Source: Bacteroidales bacterium (GTDB lineage: Bacteria; Bacteroidota; Bacteroidia; Bacteroidales; UBA7960). From it: a DNA stretch of 34,461 bases. The DNA lies in assembly GCA_007135645.1 (NCBI GenBank), contig SLIL01000249.1, positions 1 through 34,461 of the forward strand. Direction: 5' to 3'. The notes under the pieces are model-generated. The model saw only the letters and a list, made by a program, of their open reading frames with translations, was not told where the DNA came from and searched no databases. Both the position numbers and the translations under genes were made by a program. Each line of letters starts with the position of its first letter. The stretch's first letter is position 1. Below are positions 8,964 to 18,023 of the stretch, piece after piece.

Positions 8964-8971
8964 CAAAGTTA
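8964..8971 (-). promoter_or_regulatory. Bacteroidetes -7 motif TAACTTTG for the DUF3078 gene
   Basis: CAAAGTTA on the + strand, 50 nt upstream of the start at 8914. Confidence 0.5.
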
Positions 8972-9053
8972 TTGAATAACGACCTTTTGAAAAAGATATT
9001 TCTTTTTTTATGTTTTCAGCTCTGATTGCCCTGTCCAAAAGCATTATTTTTCT

Positions 9054-9061
9054 TAGTTTTG
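9054..9061 (+). promoter_or_regulatory. Bacteroidetes -7 motif TAGTTTTG for iorAB
   Basis: TAGTTTTGC about 52 nt upstream of the ATG at 9114. Confidence 0.5.
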
Positions 9062-9113
9062 CAGCACAACATAAATTTATCAAAACAAAACTAACTTCTT
9101 AAATATCACCCTT

Positions 9114-10736
9114 ATGCAAAAATTACTTTTACTGGGAGACGAGGCGATTGCACAAGCTGCCATTGATGCCGGCTTGTCGGGCATTTATGCCTATCCGGGT
9201 ACTCCCTCCACCGAAATCACCCAATACGTCATCTCCAGCAAGGAGGCCAAGGAGAAAGGGATTGTAGCCACCTGGACCGCCAACGAAAAAACTTCTGCCG
9301 AAGCGGCACTGGGCATGAGCTATGCCGGCAAAAGAGCCATGACCTGCATGAAGCACGTAGGACTCAATGTGGCTGCTGATGCCTTTATCAACTCTTCTAT
9401 TACCGGTGCCAATGGAGGCATCATTTTCGTTGTGGCCGATGATCCATCCATGCATTCATCACAGAACGAGCAGGACTCCCGCTTCTACGGTAAGTTTGCC
9501 ATGATCCCTATCCTTGAACCTACCGATCAGCAAGAAGCCTATGACATGGTGCATTATGGCTTTGATCTGAGTGAAAGATTCCAGGTGCCTGTAATGATGC
9601 GCATCACCACCCGTCTGGCCCACTCCAGGGCCGGGGTACAGAGAAAATCATCCAGGAAGCCCAATGAACTCAAACTTCCTGAAAACCTCAAACAGTTTAT
9701 CCTGCTGCCGGCAATCGCCAGGAAACAGTATAAGGTTTTGCTGGAAAATCAGGTCCATTTTGAGCAGGAAGCAGAAAACTCAACTTACAATACCTATACT
9801 CCAGGTAATGACAAAAGCATGGGCATTATTGCCTGTGGCCTGGCCCACAATTACCTCATGGAAAATTATCCCGAAAGGGATATCCCCTACCCTGTAGTAA
9901 AAGTATCTCAATACCCGGCACCGGAAGAAATGATCCGGAAGCTTTACGACGAATGCGAATCCATCCTTGTGCTTGAAGAAGGATACCCGCTGGTGGAAGA
10001 GTTATTAAAAGGATTGCTTAACAAAGGGAAAAAGATCAAGGGACGGCTTGATGGCAGTATCCCGCGCGATGGGGAACTGAACCCCGCCATCGTGGGCAAA
10101 GCGCTGGGATTCGACATCCCGGAGTTAACACCTATCCCTTCGCTGGTATCCAACCGTCCGCCCTCACTTTGCAAGGGCTGCTCACACATTGACAGCTACA
10201 ACGGCCTCAACGAAGCGCTGGAGAAATACGGCAAAGGACGCGTTTTCGCTGATATTGGATGCTACACCCTTGGAGCACTCGCCCCATACGATGCCATCAA
10301 CACCTGTGTTGATATGGGCGCATCCATTACCATGGCCAAAGGGGCAGCCGACGCAGGCCTGAAGCCCTCGGTAGCAGTTATTGGCGACAGCACGTTCACC
10401 CATTCGGGAATCACTGGATTGCTGGATGCGGTAAACGACAAATCGAGCATAACAGTTTTCATTCTTGACAATGCCACTACCGGTATGACCGGCGGCCAGC
10501 CTTCCTCGGCCCTAGGCAAAATTGAAGATATTTGCCGTGGCCTGGGAGTGGAAGAAGAGCATATCCGCATAATCAAGCCTTTATCCAAAAAGCATGAAGA
10601 AAATCTGGCTGTAATTCGCGAAGAACTTGAATACGACGGAGTGAGTGTAATCATCCCACGCCGCGAATGCATCCAGACCCTTAACAAGCGCATGCGCGAG
10701 AAATTCAAGGCGAAGGCACAAGAAGAAAAATCCTGA
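9114..10736 (+). CDS. iorA: Indolepyruvate:ferredoxin oxidoreductase alpha subunit, lacking the C-terminal ferredoxin domain
   Basis: 540 aa: GIYAYPGTPSTEITQYV, NEKTSAEAALGMSYAGKRAMTCMKHVGLNVAADAF, TPP-binding CKGCSHIDSYNGLNEAL...GDSTFTHSGITGLLDAV, MTGGQPSS. No CxxCxxCxxxC motif at the C-terminus. Confidence 0.92.
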   Translation: MQKLLLLGDEAIAQAAIDAGLSGIYAYPGTPSTEITQYVISSKEAKEKGIVATWTANEKTSAEAALGMSYAGKRAMTCMKHVGLNVAADAFINSSITGANGGIIFVVADDPSMHSSQNEQDSRFYGKFAMIPILEPTDQQEAYDMVHYGFDLSERFQVPVMMRITTRLAHSRAGVQRKSSRKPNELKLPENLKQFILLPAIARKQYKVLLENQVHFEQEAENSTYNTYTPGNDKSMGIIACGLAHNYLMENYPERDIPYPVVKVSQYPAPEEMIRKLYDECESILVLEEGYPLVEELLKGLLNKGKKIKGRLDGSIPRDGELNPAIVGKALGFDIPELTPIPSLVSNRPPSLCKGCSHIDSYNGLNEALEKYGKGRVFADIGCYTLGALAPYDAINTCVDMGASITMAKGAADAGLKPSVAVIGDSTFTHSGITGLLDAVNDKSSITVFILDNATTGMTGGQPSSALGKIEDICRGLGVEEEHIRIIKPLSKKHEENLAVIREELEYDGVSVIIPRRECIQTLNKRMREKFKAKAQEEKS

Positions 10737-10774
10737 CCCATCATCCATTTATCAAAACACTTAAAATAGCAATA

Positions 10775-11359
10775 ATGAAGAAAGACATAATATTAGCCGG
10801 AGTTGGCGGACAAGGGATCTTATCCATTGCTGCCATTATTGGCCATGCCGCGGTAGAAACAGGACTTTATCTCAAACAGGCAGAAGTGCACGGAATGAGC
10901 CAGCGGGGCGGGGATGTGCAAAGTAACCTCCGCCTGTCTGACAAACCCATTGCCTCTGACCTTATTCCACATGGCAAGGCCGACATGATCCTTTCGGTTG
11001 AACCCATGGAATCACTGCGTTACCTTCCTTTCTTAAGCCCCGAAGGCTGGGTGGTTACCAATACCAAACCATATATCAATATTCCCGATTACCCCAACGA
11101 AGAAGACCTGATGGCCGAAATCGGAAAACTACCACACCATGTTGCACTGGATGCCGAATCCATTGCTGCTGAACTGGGGACCATCAAGGCTGCCAATATT
11201 GTTATGCTGGGGGCTGCATCGCCTTTCCTTGACCTGGAGTACGAGAAAATCAAAAATGCCATTGTCTTCTTTTTTGGAAGAAAAGGGCAGGACCTGGTAG
11301 ACCTTAATCTCAAAGCACTGGAAGCCGGAAGGGAATTCGCTCAAAAAAACATGAATTAA
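10775..11359 (+). CDS. iorB: Indolepyruvate:ferredoxin oxidoreductase beta subunit
   Basis: 194 aa: ILAGVGGQGILSIAAIIGHAAVETGLYLKQAEVHGMSQRGGDVQSNLRLSDKPI, canonical gamma/beta-type 2-oxoacid oxidoreductase subunit. Immediately downstream of iorA. Confidence 0.92.
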   Translation: MKKDIILAGVGGQGILSIAAIIGHAAVETGLYLKQAEVHGMSQRGGDVQSNLRLSDKPIASDLIPHGKADMILSVEPMESLRYLPFLSPEGWVVTNTKPYINIPDYPNEEDLMAEIGKLPHHVALDAESIAAELGTIKAANIVMLGAASPFLDLEYEKIKNAIVFFFGRKGQDLVDLNLKALEAGREFAQKNMN

Positions 11360-11383
11360 ATAATTCCTTTAAGCATGTTCATG

Positions 11384-11426
11384 AACCCGGTGCAATTATT
11401 TTCAATAATTTTGCACCGGGTTTTTT
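11384..11426 (+). terminator. Rho-independent terminator downstream of iorB
   Basis: Perfect 12-bp stem AACCCGGTGCAA/TTGCACCGGGTT (11384-11395 with 11411-11422) followed by a T run. Confidence 0.85.
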
Positions 11427-11543
11427 AAACATGCTTTTAAGTCAAACAAAAAAACATGGCCGCTGTTACCTGAGTAAAAATTATCAACATCAAAATACAA
11501 CTGTTTTCCGCTCTTAAATCAATCTTTTAAACCTGATTCAAAT

Positions 11544-14432
11544 ATGATAACAAACAATTTTATTAACCGCCACAATGGCCCCCGTACTGAAGATATTGAG
11601 AAGATAATCGGCAGGATCGGGGTAAAGTCTGTTGACGACCTTATAGATCAAACCATTCCCAAAGCTATCAGGCTGAAGGAGAAATTAAACCTCCCTGAAG
11701 GATTAAACGAATACGAATACCTGAATCATCTCAAATCCCTGGGGAACAAAAACAAAATCTACAAAACCTATATCGGAATGGGGTATTACAACACCATTAC
11801 CCCTGGGGTGATCCAGCGCAATATCCTGGAAAACCCGGGCTGGTACACTGCTTACACCCCTTACCAGGCTGAGATTTCGCAGGGGCGGCTGGAAGCCCTG
11901 CTGAACTTCCAGACGGTGATCAGCGATCTGACAGGCATGGAACTTGCCAATGCATCGTTGCTTGATGAAGCTACTGCCGCTGCCGAGGCCATGATCATGC
12001 TGTTTAATTCCCGCTCCAGGCAAGCCCAGAAGAACAATGTCAACAAATTCTTTATTTCTGAAAGAACCTTCCCACAAACCATTGATGTGCTGAAAAACAG
12101 GGCTGAGCCCCTGGGTATAGATCTTGAAATCGGATCATGCAAAGAAGCATCTTTTGATCAATCCTATTTTGGAGCCCTTATTCAGTATCCTGATGAAAGG
12201 GGAAGTGTGCACAATTACAAACCTTTCGTTGAGAAGGTAAAAGCTGCTGACATGAAGCTGGTAGTTGCAGCAGACCTGCTCAGCCTTACCATGCTCACCC
12301 CCCCGGGAGAGTGGGGTGCCGATGTTGTGATTGGCTCATCACAACGATTTGGCGTGCCTATGGGTTATGGTGGTCCACATGCGGGCTTCTTTGCTACTAC
12401 AGAAGAGTTTAAGCGCCAGATCCCCGGGCGTATTATCGGGGTATCTGTTGACAGAAATGGGGCACCAGCCCTGAGAATGGCCCTCCAGACCCGCGAGCAG
12501 CACATTAAACGAGAGAGAGCTACCTCCAATATTTGTACGGCCCAGGCGCTTCTGGCTGTTATGGCTGGCATGTACGCCGTATATCATGGACCCAAAGGAC
12601 TGAAAAAAATTGCCCGTCATATCAATATCCTTACAGGGGTGCTCTCACAAGAGATCGGGAAATATGGCTATAAGCAGGTGAACACCCACTTCTTTGATAC
12701 CTTGCAAGTCCAGTTGCCTGAAAATGTTTTTTCCGGCACTATCAAGCAAATGGCCGAAGCAAAGGATATGAACTTCCGGGTTATTGATGAGAAAAATATC
12801 GGAATCAGCCTTGATGAAACCACTACCCTGGCAGACATCAATGTGATGCTGGAGATCTTTGCCATTGCAAACCACAAGGAATTTAAGACTTTTGTGTGTG
12901 ACCCGGTTGAATGCAGCAAGATCACTACTTTGCCAGAAGAACTGGAAAGAAAAACACCTTTCCTGGAGCAATCTGTTTTTAACTCTTATCATTCAGAAAC
13001 AGAAATGATGCGCTACCTGAAAAAGCTCGAAAACAGGGATCTTGCGCTCAACCGCAGCATGATTCCCCTGGGAAGCTGCACCATGAAACTTAATGCTGCT
13101 GCCGAATTGTTCCATCTGAGCTGGCCCGAGTTTGCCAACATACACCCCTTCGTACCTGTTGATCAGGCTGAAGGCTACCTGGAGCTGATCCGTGAACTGG
13201 AAAAAGATCTTTGCGAAATTACCGGGTTTGCAGCACTTACCTTTATGCCCAATTCCGGCGCATCAGGCGAATACACCGGATTGGCCGTGATACAGGCCTA
13301 CCACAAAAGTCGTGGCGAAGGACATCGCGATGTTACCCTGATCCCTTCATCAGCCCATGGCACCAACCCTGCAAGTGCGGTAATGGCCGGAACAAAAGTT
13401 GTAGTGGTTAAGTGCGATGATAAAGGAAATATCGATATTGATGACCTGAAGAAAAAAGCAGAGCAACACAAAGACAACCTGGCTGCTATCATGGTTACGT
13501 ATCCTTCTACCCATGGAGTGTTTGAAGAAAACATCCTGGAAGTAACCCAGATTGTTCATGACAACGGAGGGCAGGTTTACATGGATGGCGCGAACATGAA
13601 TGCCCAGGTGGGCCTTACCAACCCGGCCATTTGTGGTGCCGATGTTTGCCATCTGAATTTGCACAAAACATTTGCCATTCCCCATGGTGGCGGTGGCCCC
13701 GGTGTTGGCCCTATTGGAGTGGCTGAGCACCTGGTGAAGTTCCTCCCTTCACACGTAATGACAAAAACAGGAGGTGAAGAAGGGATCCATGCGGTTTCCG
13801 CGGCACCTTTTGGCAGCGCATTTATCCTGCCTATTACCTATGGATATATTAAAATGCTTGGAGGTGAAGGAGTAACCGAAGCAACACGAATTGCCATACT
13901 CAACGCCAACTACATCAAATCGTCACTGGAAGAACATTACAAAGTTCTTTATACCGGCAAAAACGGATGGGCAGCACACGAGTTGATCCTGGATTGTAAT
14001 CCATTCAAGAAAACCGCTGGCATTGATGCCATTGACATTGCCAAACGCCTGATGGACTATGGCTTCCATGCGCCAACGGTAGCCTTCCCCGTGGTGGGCA
14101 CACTGATGGTAGAGCCCACTGAGAGCGAGCCCCTTTCTGAAATGGATCGGTTTATTGAGGCCATGATTGCCATTCGCGAAGAGATCCGCGAAATTGAAGA
14201 AGGCAATGCCGACAAGGACAACAACGTGGTGAAAAATGCTCCCCATACGGCCAGGATGGTTTCCGCATCAGAATGGAATATGCCCTACAGCCGTGAAAAA
14301 GCTGCTTTCCCCATGCCATGGTCAGAGGAGATCAAGTATTTCACCCCTGTTACTCGTATTGATGATGCTTACGGCGATCGAAACCTGGTTTGCACCTGTG
14401 AACCCATTGAATCATACGCACAACAGGATTAA
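11544..14432 (+). CDS. gcvP: Glycine dehydrogenase (aminomethyl-transferring), glycine cleavage P protein
   Basis: 962 aa, full-length fused P protein: [64 protein letters not shown] site [24 protein letters not shown]. Confidence 0.97.
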   Translation: MITNNFINRHNGPRTEDIEKIIGRIGVKSVDDLIDQTIPKAIRLKEKLNLPEGLNEYEYLNHLKSLGNKNKIYKTYIGMGYYNTITPGVIQRNILENPGWYTAYTPYQAEISQGRLEALLNFQTVISDLTGMELANASLLDEATAAAEAMIMLFNSRSRQAQKNNVNKFFISERTFPQTIDVLKNRAEPLGIDLEIGSCKEASFDQSYFGALIQYPDERGSVHNYKPFVEKVKAADMKLVVAADLLSLTMLTPPGEWGADVVIGSSQRFGVPMGYGGPHAGFFATTEEFKRQIPGRIIGVSVDRNGAPALRMALQTREQHIKRERATSNICTAQALLAVMAGMYAVYHGPKGLKKIARHINILTGVLSQEIGKYGYKQVNTHFFDTLQVQLPENVFSGTIKQMAEAKDMNFRVIDEKNIGISLDETTTLADINVMLEIFAIANHKEFKTFVCDPVECSKITTLPEELERKTPFLEQSVFNSYHSETEMMRYLKKLENRDLALNRSMIPLGSCTMKLNAAAELFHLSWPEFANIHPFVPVDQAEGYLELIRELEKDLCEITGFAALTFMPNSGASGEYTGLAVIQAYHKSRGEGHRDVTLIPSSAHGTNPASAVMAGTKVVVVKCDDKGNIDIDDLKKKAEQHKDNLAAIMVTYPSTHGVFEENILEVTQIVHDNGGQVYMDGANMNAQVGLTNPAICGADVCHLNLHKTFAIPHGGGGPGVGPIGVAEHLVKFLPSHVMTKTGGEEGIHAVSAAPFGSAFILPITYGYIKMLGGEGVTEATRIAILNANYIKSSLEEHYKVLYTGKNGWAAHELILDCNPFKKTAGIDAIDIAKRLMDYGFHAPTVAFPVVGTLMVEPTESEPLSEMDRFIEAMIAIREEIREIEEGNADKDNNVVKNAPHTARMVSASEWNMPYSREKAAFPMPWSEEIKYFTPVTRIDDAYGDRNLVCTCEPIESYAQQD

Positions 14433-14472
14433 AGCAGGATCACCAAAGAATTACGCAATTTCTAAATACCTC

Positions 14473-14508
14473 AAAAGCCGCTCCTGCAAACTAGAAGGAG
14501 CGGCTTTT
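14473..14508. terminator. Bidirectional rho-independent terminator between convergent gcvP and hppA
   Basis: Inverted repeat AAAAGCCGCTCCT (14473-14485) / AGGAGCGGCTTTT (14496-14508) with flanking A and T runs. Confidence 0.85.
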
Positions 14509-14535
14509 CAATTTTCCCTGTAAAGGATCATTCTG

Positions 14536-16728
14536 CTAAAACAGACTATAGCTAACGGCAACACCCACCGTTACCACGGAAGCCATTACCATAAGTTTAA
14601 TCAAAATATTAAGGCTGGGCCCGGAGGTATCCTTAAAGGGATCACCCACCGTATCGCCAATAACGGTAGCTTTGTGGTTTTCTGAGCCTTTCCCTCCAAA
14701 GTTGCCTTCTTCCACATACTTTTTGGCATTGTCCCAGGCCCCACCGGCATTGGCCATGAAAATAGCCAGTGCGAAGCCACTGGAAATGGTTCCGATGAGC
14801 AGTCCTGTAATACCCGCCACACCAAAAACCAAACCCACAATAACCGGTATAAACAAGGCAACCAGTGATGGCCACATCATTTCCTTTTGTGCTCCTTTTG
14901 TTGATATTTCAACGCATCGGGCATAATCTGGCTCCACTTCACCCGTTAATATACCTTCAATGGTCTGAAACTGGCAGCGCACCTCGTCCACCATCTTTTG
15001 TGCGGCACGCCCCACAGCGTTCATCGTCATACCACTGAACAGGAATACGGCCATTACGCCCAGAAATATCCCTACAATCACCTTGGGGTTCATCAGATGT
15101 ATCTCAAAATGATATACAAAATCGATGAATGCTGCTTCAATGGCAGGAACACCATTAATCAGTTCATTGGGCATGTCCAGGAACTTCACATACATCATTC
15201 TTACCTCTTCGAAATAAGAGGCCAACAGAGCTAATGCAGTAAGAGCAGCACTTCCGATAGCAAAACCTTTTCCGGTTGCAGCAGTAGTATTTCCCAGGGC
15301 ATCCAGCGCATCGGTGCGCGAGCGCACTTCAGCACCCAGCCCACACATCTCGGCATTTCCTCCTGCATTATCGGCTATGGGGCCATAGGCATCGGTAGCA
15401 AGGGTTATACCAAGAGTGGAAAGCATTCCCACTGCAGCTACCCCAATTCCATACAAACCAAAATTAAGATTTTCTACATGAAAGCTAAATCCGGTAGCAA
15501 ATGAATACGCCAGCGTAATAGCAATAACTATAATGCCCAAAGGAACTGCAGCAGAAATTAGTCCGGTACCGGTACCAGCAATAATTACTGTTGCAGGACC
15601 AGTTTTGCTGGCTTCAGCAATTTTTCGGGTAGGACTGTATGCCGAAGCAGTAAAATACTCAGTAGACTGCCCGATGCCAATACCGGCAAGCAAACCAATT
15701 ACAATAGAACCCCAGATCCCAACATAGTTGGGCAAGCCAAGGAAATACAATATAAGGAAAGAACAGATCACGATCAAAACGGCACTGATGTTTACCCCAA
15801 AACCCAGAGAATGCAGCAACTGCTTCTGGGTTGCCCCTTCTTTGGTTTTTACCATAAAAACACCAGCTATGGATAACAATGTGCCCACTGCCGCTATCAG
15901 CATGGGGGCAATTACTGCATTGGTTTGCATATCAAGCCCATGCCCGATAAATGCTGCAGCACCCAGCAATGCAGTTGCCAGAATGGAAGCGGCAAAGGAT
16001 TCAAACAGATCGGCACCCATGCCTGCCACATCGCCCACGTTATCACCTACATTATCGGCAATGGTAGCCGGGTTGCGCGGATCATCCTCCGGGATCCCGG
16101 CCTCGATTTTGCCCACCAGATCGGCACCCACATCAGCTGCCTTGGTATAGATTCCCCCGCCAACACGGGCAAACAATGCCTGAGTGGAGGCGCCCATTCC
16201 AAACGTAAGCATTACGGCGGTAATGGTCATCAGCTTGTATCCATCAGCTGTTTCGGGAATGAAAATATTGAGGGCAATAAACCAAAGGGAGATATCAACC
16301 AGTACCAACCCTACTACCACCAAACCCATAACTGCGCCACTGCGAAAGGCAAGGCGCAAGCCACTGTTCAGCGATGTACGGCAGGCATTGGCAACCCTTG
16401 CCGATGCAAAAGTGGCGGCTTTCATCCCAAAGAAACCCGCCAAACCAGAAAAGAATCCCCCTGAAATAAATGCAAATGGTACCCAGGGGTTTTGCACCCC
16501 AAGACCATAGGCCAGGATGCTAAAGATCACTGTAATAATTAAAAAGACAACAATAACTACCTTGTATTGTTGTCTCAAATAAGCTCCGGCGCCCTTGCGC
16601 ACATGCTCTGCGATTTTTCGCATTTTTTCGGTGCCTTCGTCATGCTGCATCATTTGCCGGAAAAATATCCAGGCAAACAACAGCGCTAATGCAGCACTAA
16701 ACGGCACTAACCAAAAGATTAACGGCAT
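14536..16728 (-). CDS. hppA: Membrane-bound (K+-dependent type) ion-translocating pyrophosphatase
   Basis: 730 aa polytopic: DVGADLVGKIEAGIPEDDPRNPATIADNVGDNVGDVAGMGADLFES, DAYGPIADNAGGNAEM, GNTTAATGKGFAIGSAALTALAL, DTVGDPFKDTSGPSLNILIKLM. Confidence 0.97.
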   Translation of the reverse strand: MPLIFWLVPFSAALALLFAWIFFRQMMQHDEGTEKMRKIAEHVRKGAGAYLRQQYKVVIVVFLIITVIFSILAYGLGVQNPWVPFAFISGGFFSGLAGFFGMKAATFASARVANACRTSLNSGLRLAFRSGAVMGLVVVGLVLVDISLWFIALNIFIPETADGYKLMTITAVMLTFGMGASTQALFARVGGGIYTKAADVGADLVGKIEAGIPEDDPRNPATIADNVGDNVGDVAGMGADLFESFAASILATALLGAAAFIGHGLDMQTNAVIAPMLIAAVGTLLSIAGVFMVKTKEGATQKQLLHSLGFGVNISAVLIVICSFLILYFLGLPNYVGIWGSIVIGLLAGIGIGQSTEYFTASAYSPTRKIAEASKTGPATVIIAGTGTGLISAAVPLGIIVIAITLAYSFATGFSFHVENLNFGLYGIGVAAVGMLSTLGITLATDAYGPIADNAGGNAEMCGLGAEVRSRTDALDALGNTTAATGKGFAIGSAALTALALLASYFEEVRMMYVKFLDMPNELINGVPAIEAAFIDFVYHFEIHLMNPKVIVGIFLGVMAVFLFSGMTMNAVGRAAQKMVDEVRCQFQTIEGILTGEVEPDYARCVEISTKGAQKEMMWPSLVALFIPVIVGLVFGVAGITGLLIGTISSGFALAIFMANAGGAWDNAKKYVEEGNFGGKGSENHKATVIGDTVGDPFKDTSGPSLNILIKLMVMASVVTVGVAVSYSLF

Positions 16729-16796
16729 TTTGTTCCTCCTTAATTTTTAATGAAACAATGTGTTTTGATTGATTTAGGAATCATTTAAGTGTGAGG

Positions 16797-16804
16797 CAAA
16801 AGTA
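16797..16804 (-). promoter_or_regulatory. Bacteroidetes -7 motif TACTTTTG for hppA
   Basis: CAAAAGTA on the + strand, about 69 nt upstream of the start at 16728. Confidence 0.5.
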
Positions 16805-17124
16805 AAAATTAATTTCAATCAATTAACATTTATTTAAGAAATACAGAAAAATTTCTTTCCCCGCCTAAATGGAGAGATTACAGGACAAACAGCTAAAAAC
16901 TGACGAATTAATATCATTCCTTGCATCCTGAGATTTGAACACAACACCTTCTTATTGGTTAATAATGAATATTACAGAACTCCAGGTCAATGAATATGTA
17001 ACAATCATCTGGAAATTTGAAAACCAGTGATTTTTTTGCCAACACGAAACTGATTACCAGTAAAATCAGATCAACAGCTCAATTAAAAATCGTTGTTTTA
17101 TATGCAAAAATCATAAATAAAGGC

Positions 17125-17132
17125 TAATTTTG
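17125..17132 (+). promoter_or_regulatory. Bacteroidetes -7 motif TAATTTTG upstream of the DUF151 gene
   Basis: TAATTTTG about 130 nt upstream of the ATG at 17265. Confidence 0.4.
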
Positions 17133-17264
17133 TAGTAAGGACCAACAGATGAGCCAACTTTTTTAAACAGGTCCTTAAATCAACCCTGGCTCACTGCAAA
17201 TAAATTTTGGTATTGCAATTAACGAAATGTCAATCAGGAAAGGAATCAAAACAGTAGTTGTTTA

Positions 17265-17858
17265 ATGAAAAAAATAAAACTCGAAATCCTGGGAATTTCA
17301 TACAGTCAGTCGCAATCAGGGGCATATGCCCTGATTCTGGGAGAAGAAGGTGAAAAAAGAAGACTGCCAATTATTATAGGAAGTTTTGAAGCGCAGGCCA
17401 TTGCCATTGAACTTGAGAAGATGAAACCATCCAGGCCCCTTACCCATGACCTGCTCAAAAATTTTGCACAAACATTCAACATCATTATAAAGGAGGTGAT
17501 CATATACAAGTTTGCCGAAGGTATTTTTTATTCCAAGCTAATTTGCTTCGACGGCATTCGTGAAGTGGAGATCGACTCACGTACATCTGATGCCGTTGCA
17601 CTGGCCGTTAGGTTCAAATGCCCTATCTTCACTTATGAAAGCATTTTGGGTGCTGCTGGCATTGTACTGCAGGATGAAGATAAAAATCAGGATGAGGAGA
17701 CAGCCATGCCCGAAGAACCCCTTTCACCTGCCGACTATGAAAGCTACACTGTAAAAGAGCTGGAGGACCTGCTTATGGCAGCCATTGATGAAGAAGCCTA
17801 TGAAAAAGCTTCAAAGATCAGAGACGAAATAAATAAAAGAAAATCATCAAAAAAATAA
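17265..17858 (+). CDS. Bifunctional nuclease family (DUF151) protein with C-terminal UVR motif
   Basis: 197 aa: LPIIIGSFEAQAIAIELEKMKPSRPLTHDLLKN, IDSRTSDAVALAVRFKCPIFTYESIL. C-terminal YTVKELEDLLMAAIDEEAYEKASKIRDEINKRK resembles a UvrB/UvrC motif. Confidence 0.92.
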   Translation: MKKIKLEILGISYSQSQSGAYALILGEEGEKRRLPIIIGSFEAQAIAIELEKMKPSRPLTHDLLKNFAQTFNIIIKEVIIYKFAEGIFYSKLICFDGIREVEIDSRTSDAVALAVRFKCPIFTYESILGAAGIVLQDEDKNQDEETAMPEEPLSPADYESYTVKELEDLLMAAIDEEAYEKASKIRDEINKRKSSKK

Positions 17859-17954
17859 CTACTGAATAATCAGTCGCTCATTATACCAGCTAATTTGTGC
17901 AGTTGATTATTTTTTGAAAAGGTAGCTGTCTTTAAAAAAAATTTAATAGGTTTG

Positions 17955-17983
17955 CAGGCGTTGTTTAACGCCTGTTTTTTTTT
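17955..17983 (+). terminator. Rho-independent terminator downstream of the DUF151 gene
   Basis: Stem CAGGCGTT (17955-17962), GTTT loop, AACGCCTG (17967-17974), then a run of T. It lies inside the 5' extension of ORF 17952..19853, supporting a start at 18024. Confidence 0.82.
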
Positions 17984-18023
17984 GCATTACAGAGAAACAA
18001 ATATCCAATTAAACTACATATCC

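Noticed and set aside
10262-10744. 160-aa minus-strand ORF antisense to the end of iorA
   Set aside because: Shadow ORF in a strongly conserved sense gene; low-complexity Ser/Arg-rich translation with no recognisable motif.
15925-16464. 179-aa plus-strand ORF antisense to hppA
   Set aside because: Antisense of a highly conserved pyrophosphatase; His/Gly/Lys-rich composition is typical of a shadow translation.
17952-18023. 24-aa N-terminal extension of the CNT ORF
   Set aside because: The extension reads through a clear terminator hairpin (17955-17983); the Met at 18024 begins a proper signal sequence.
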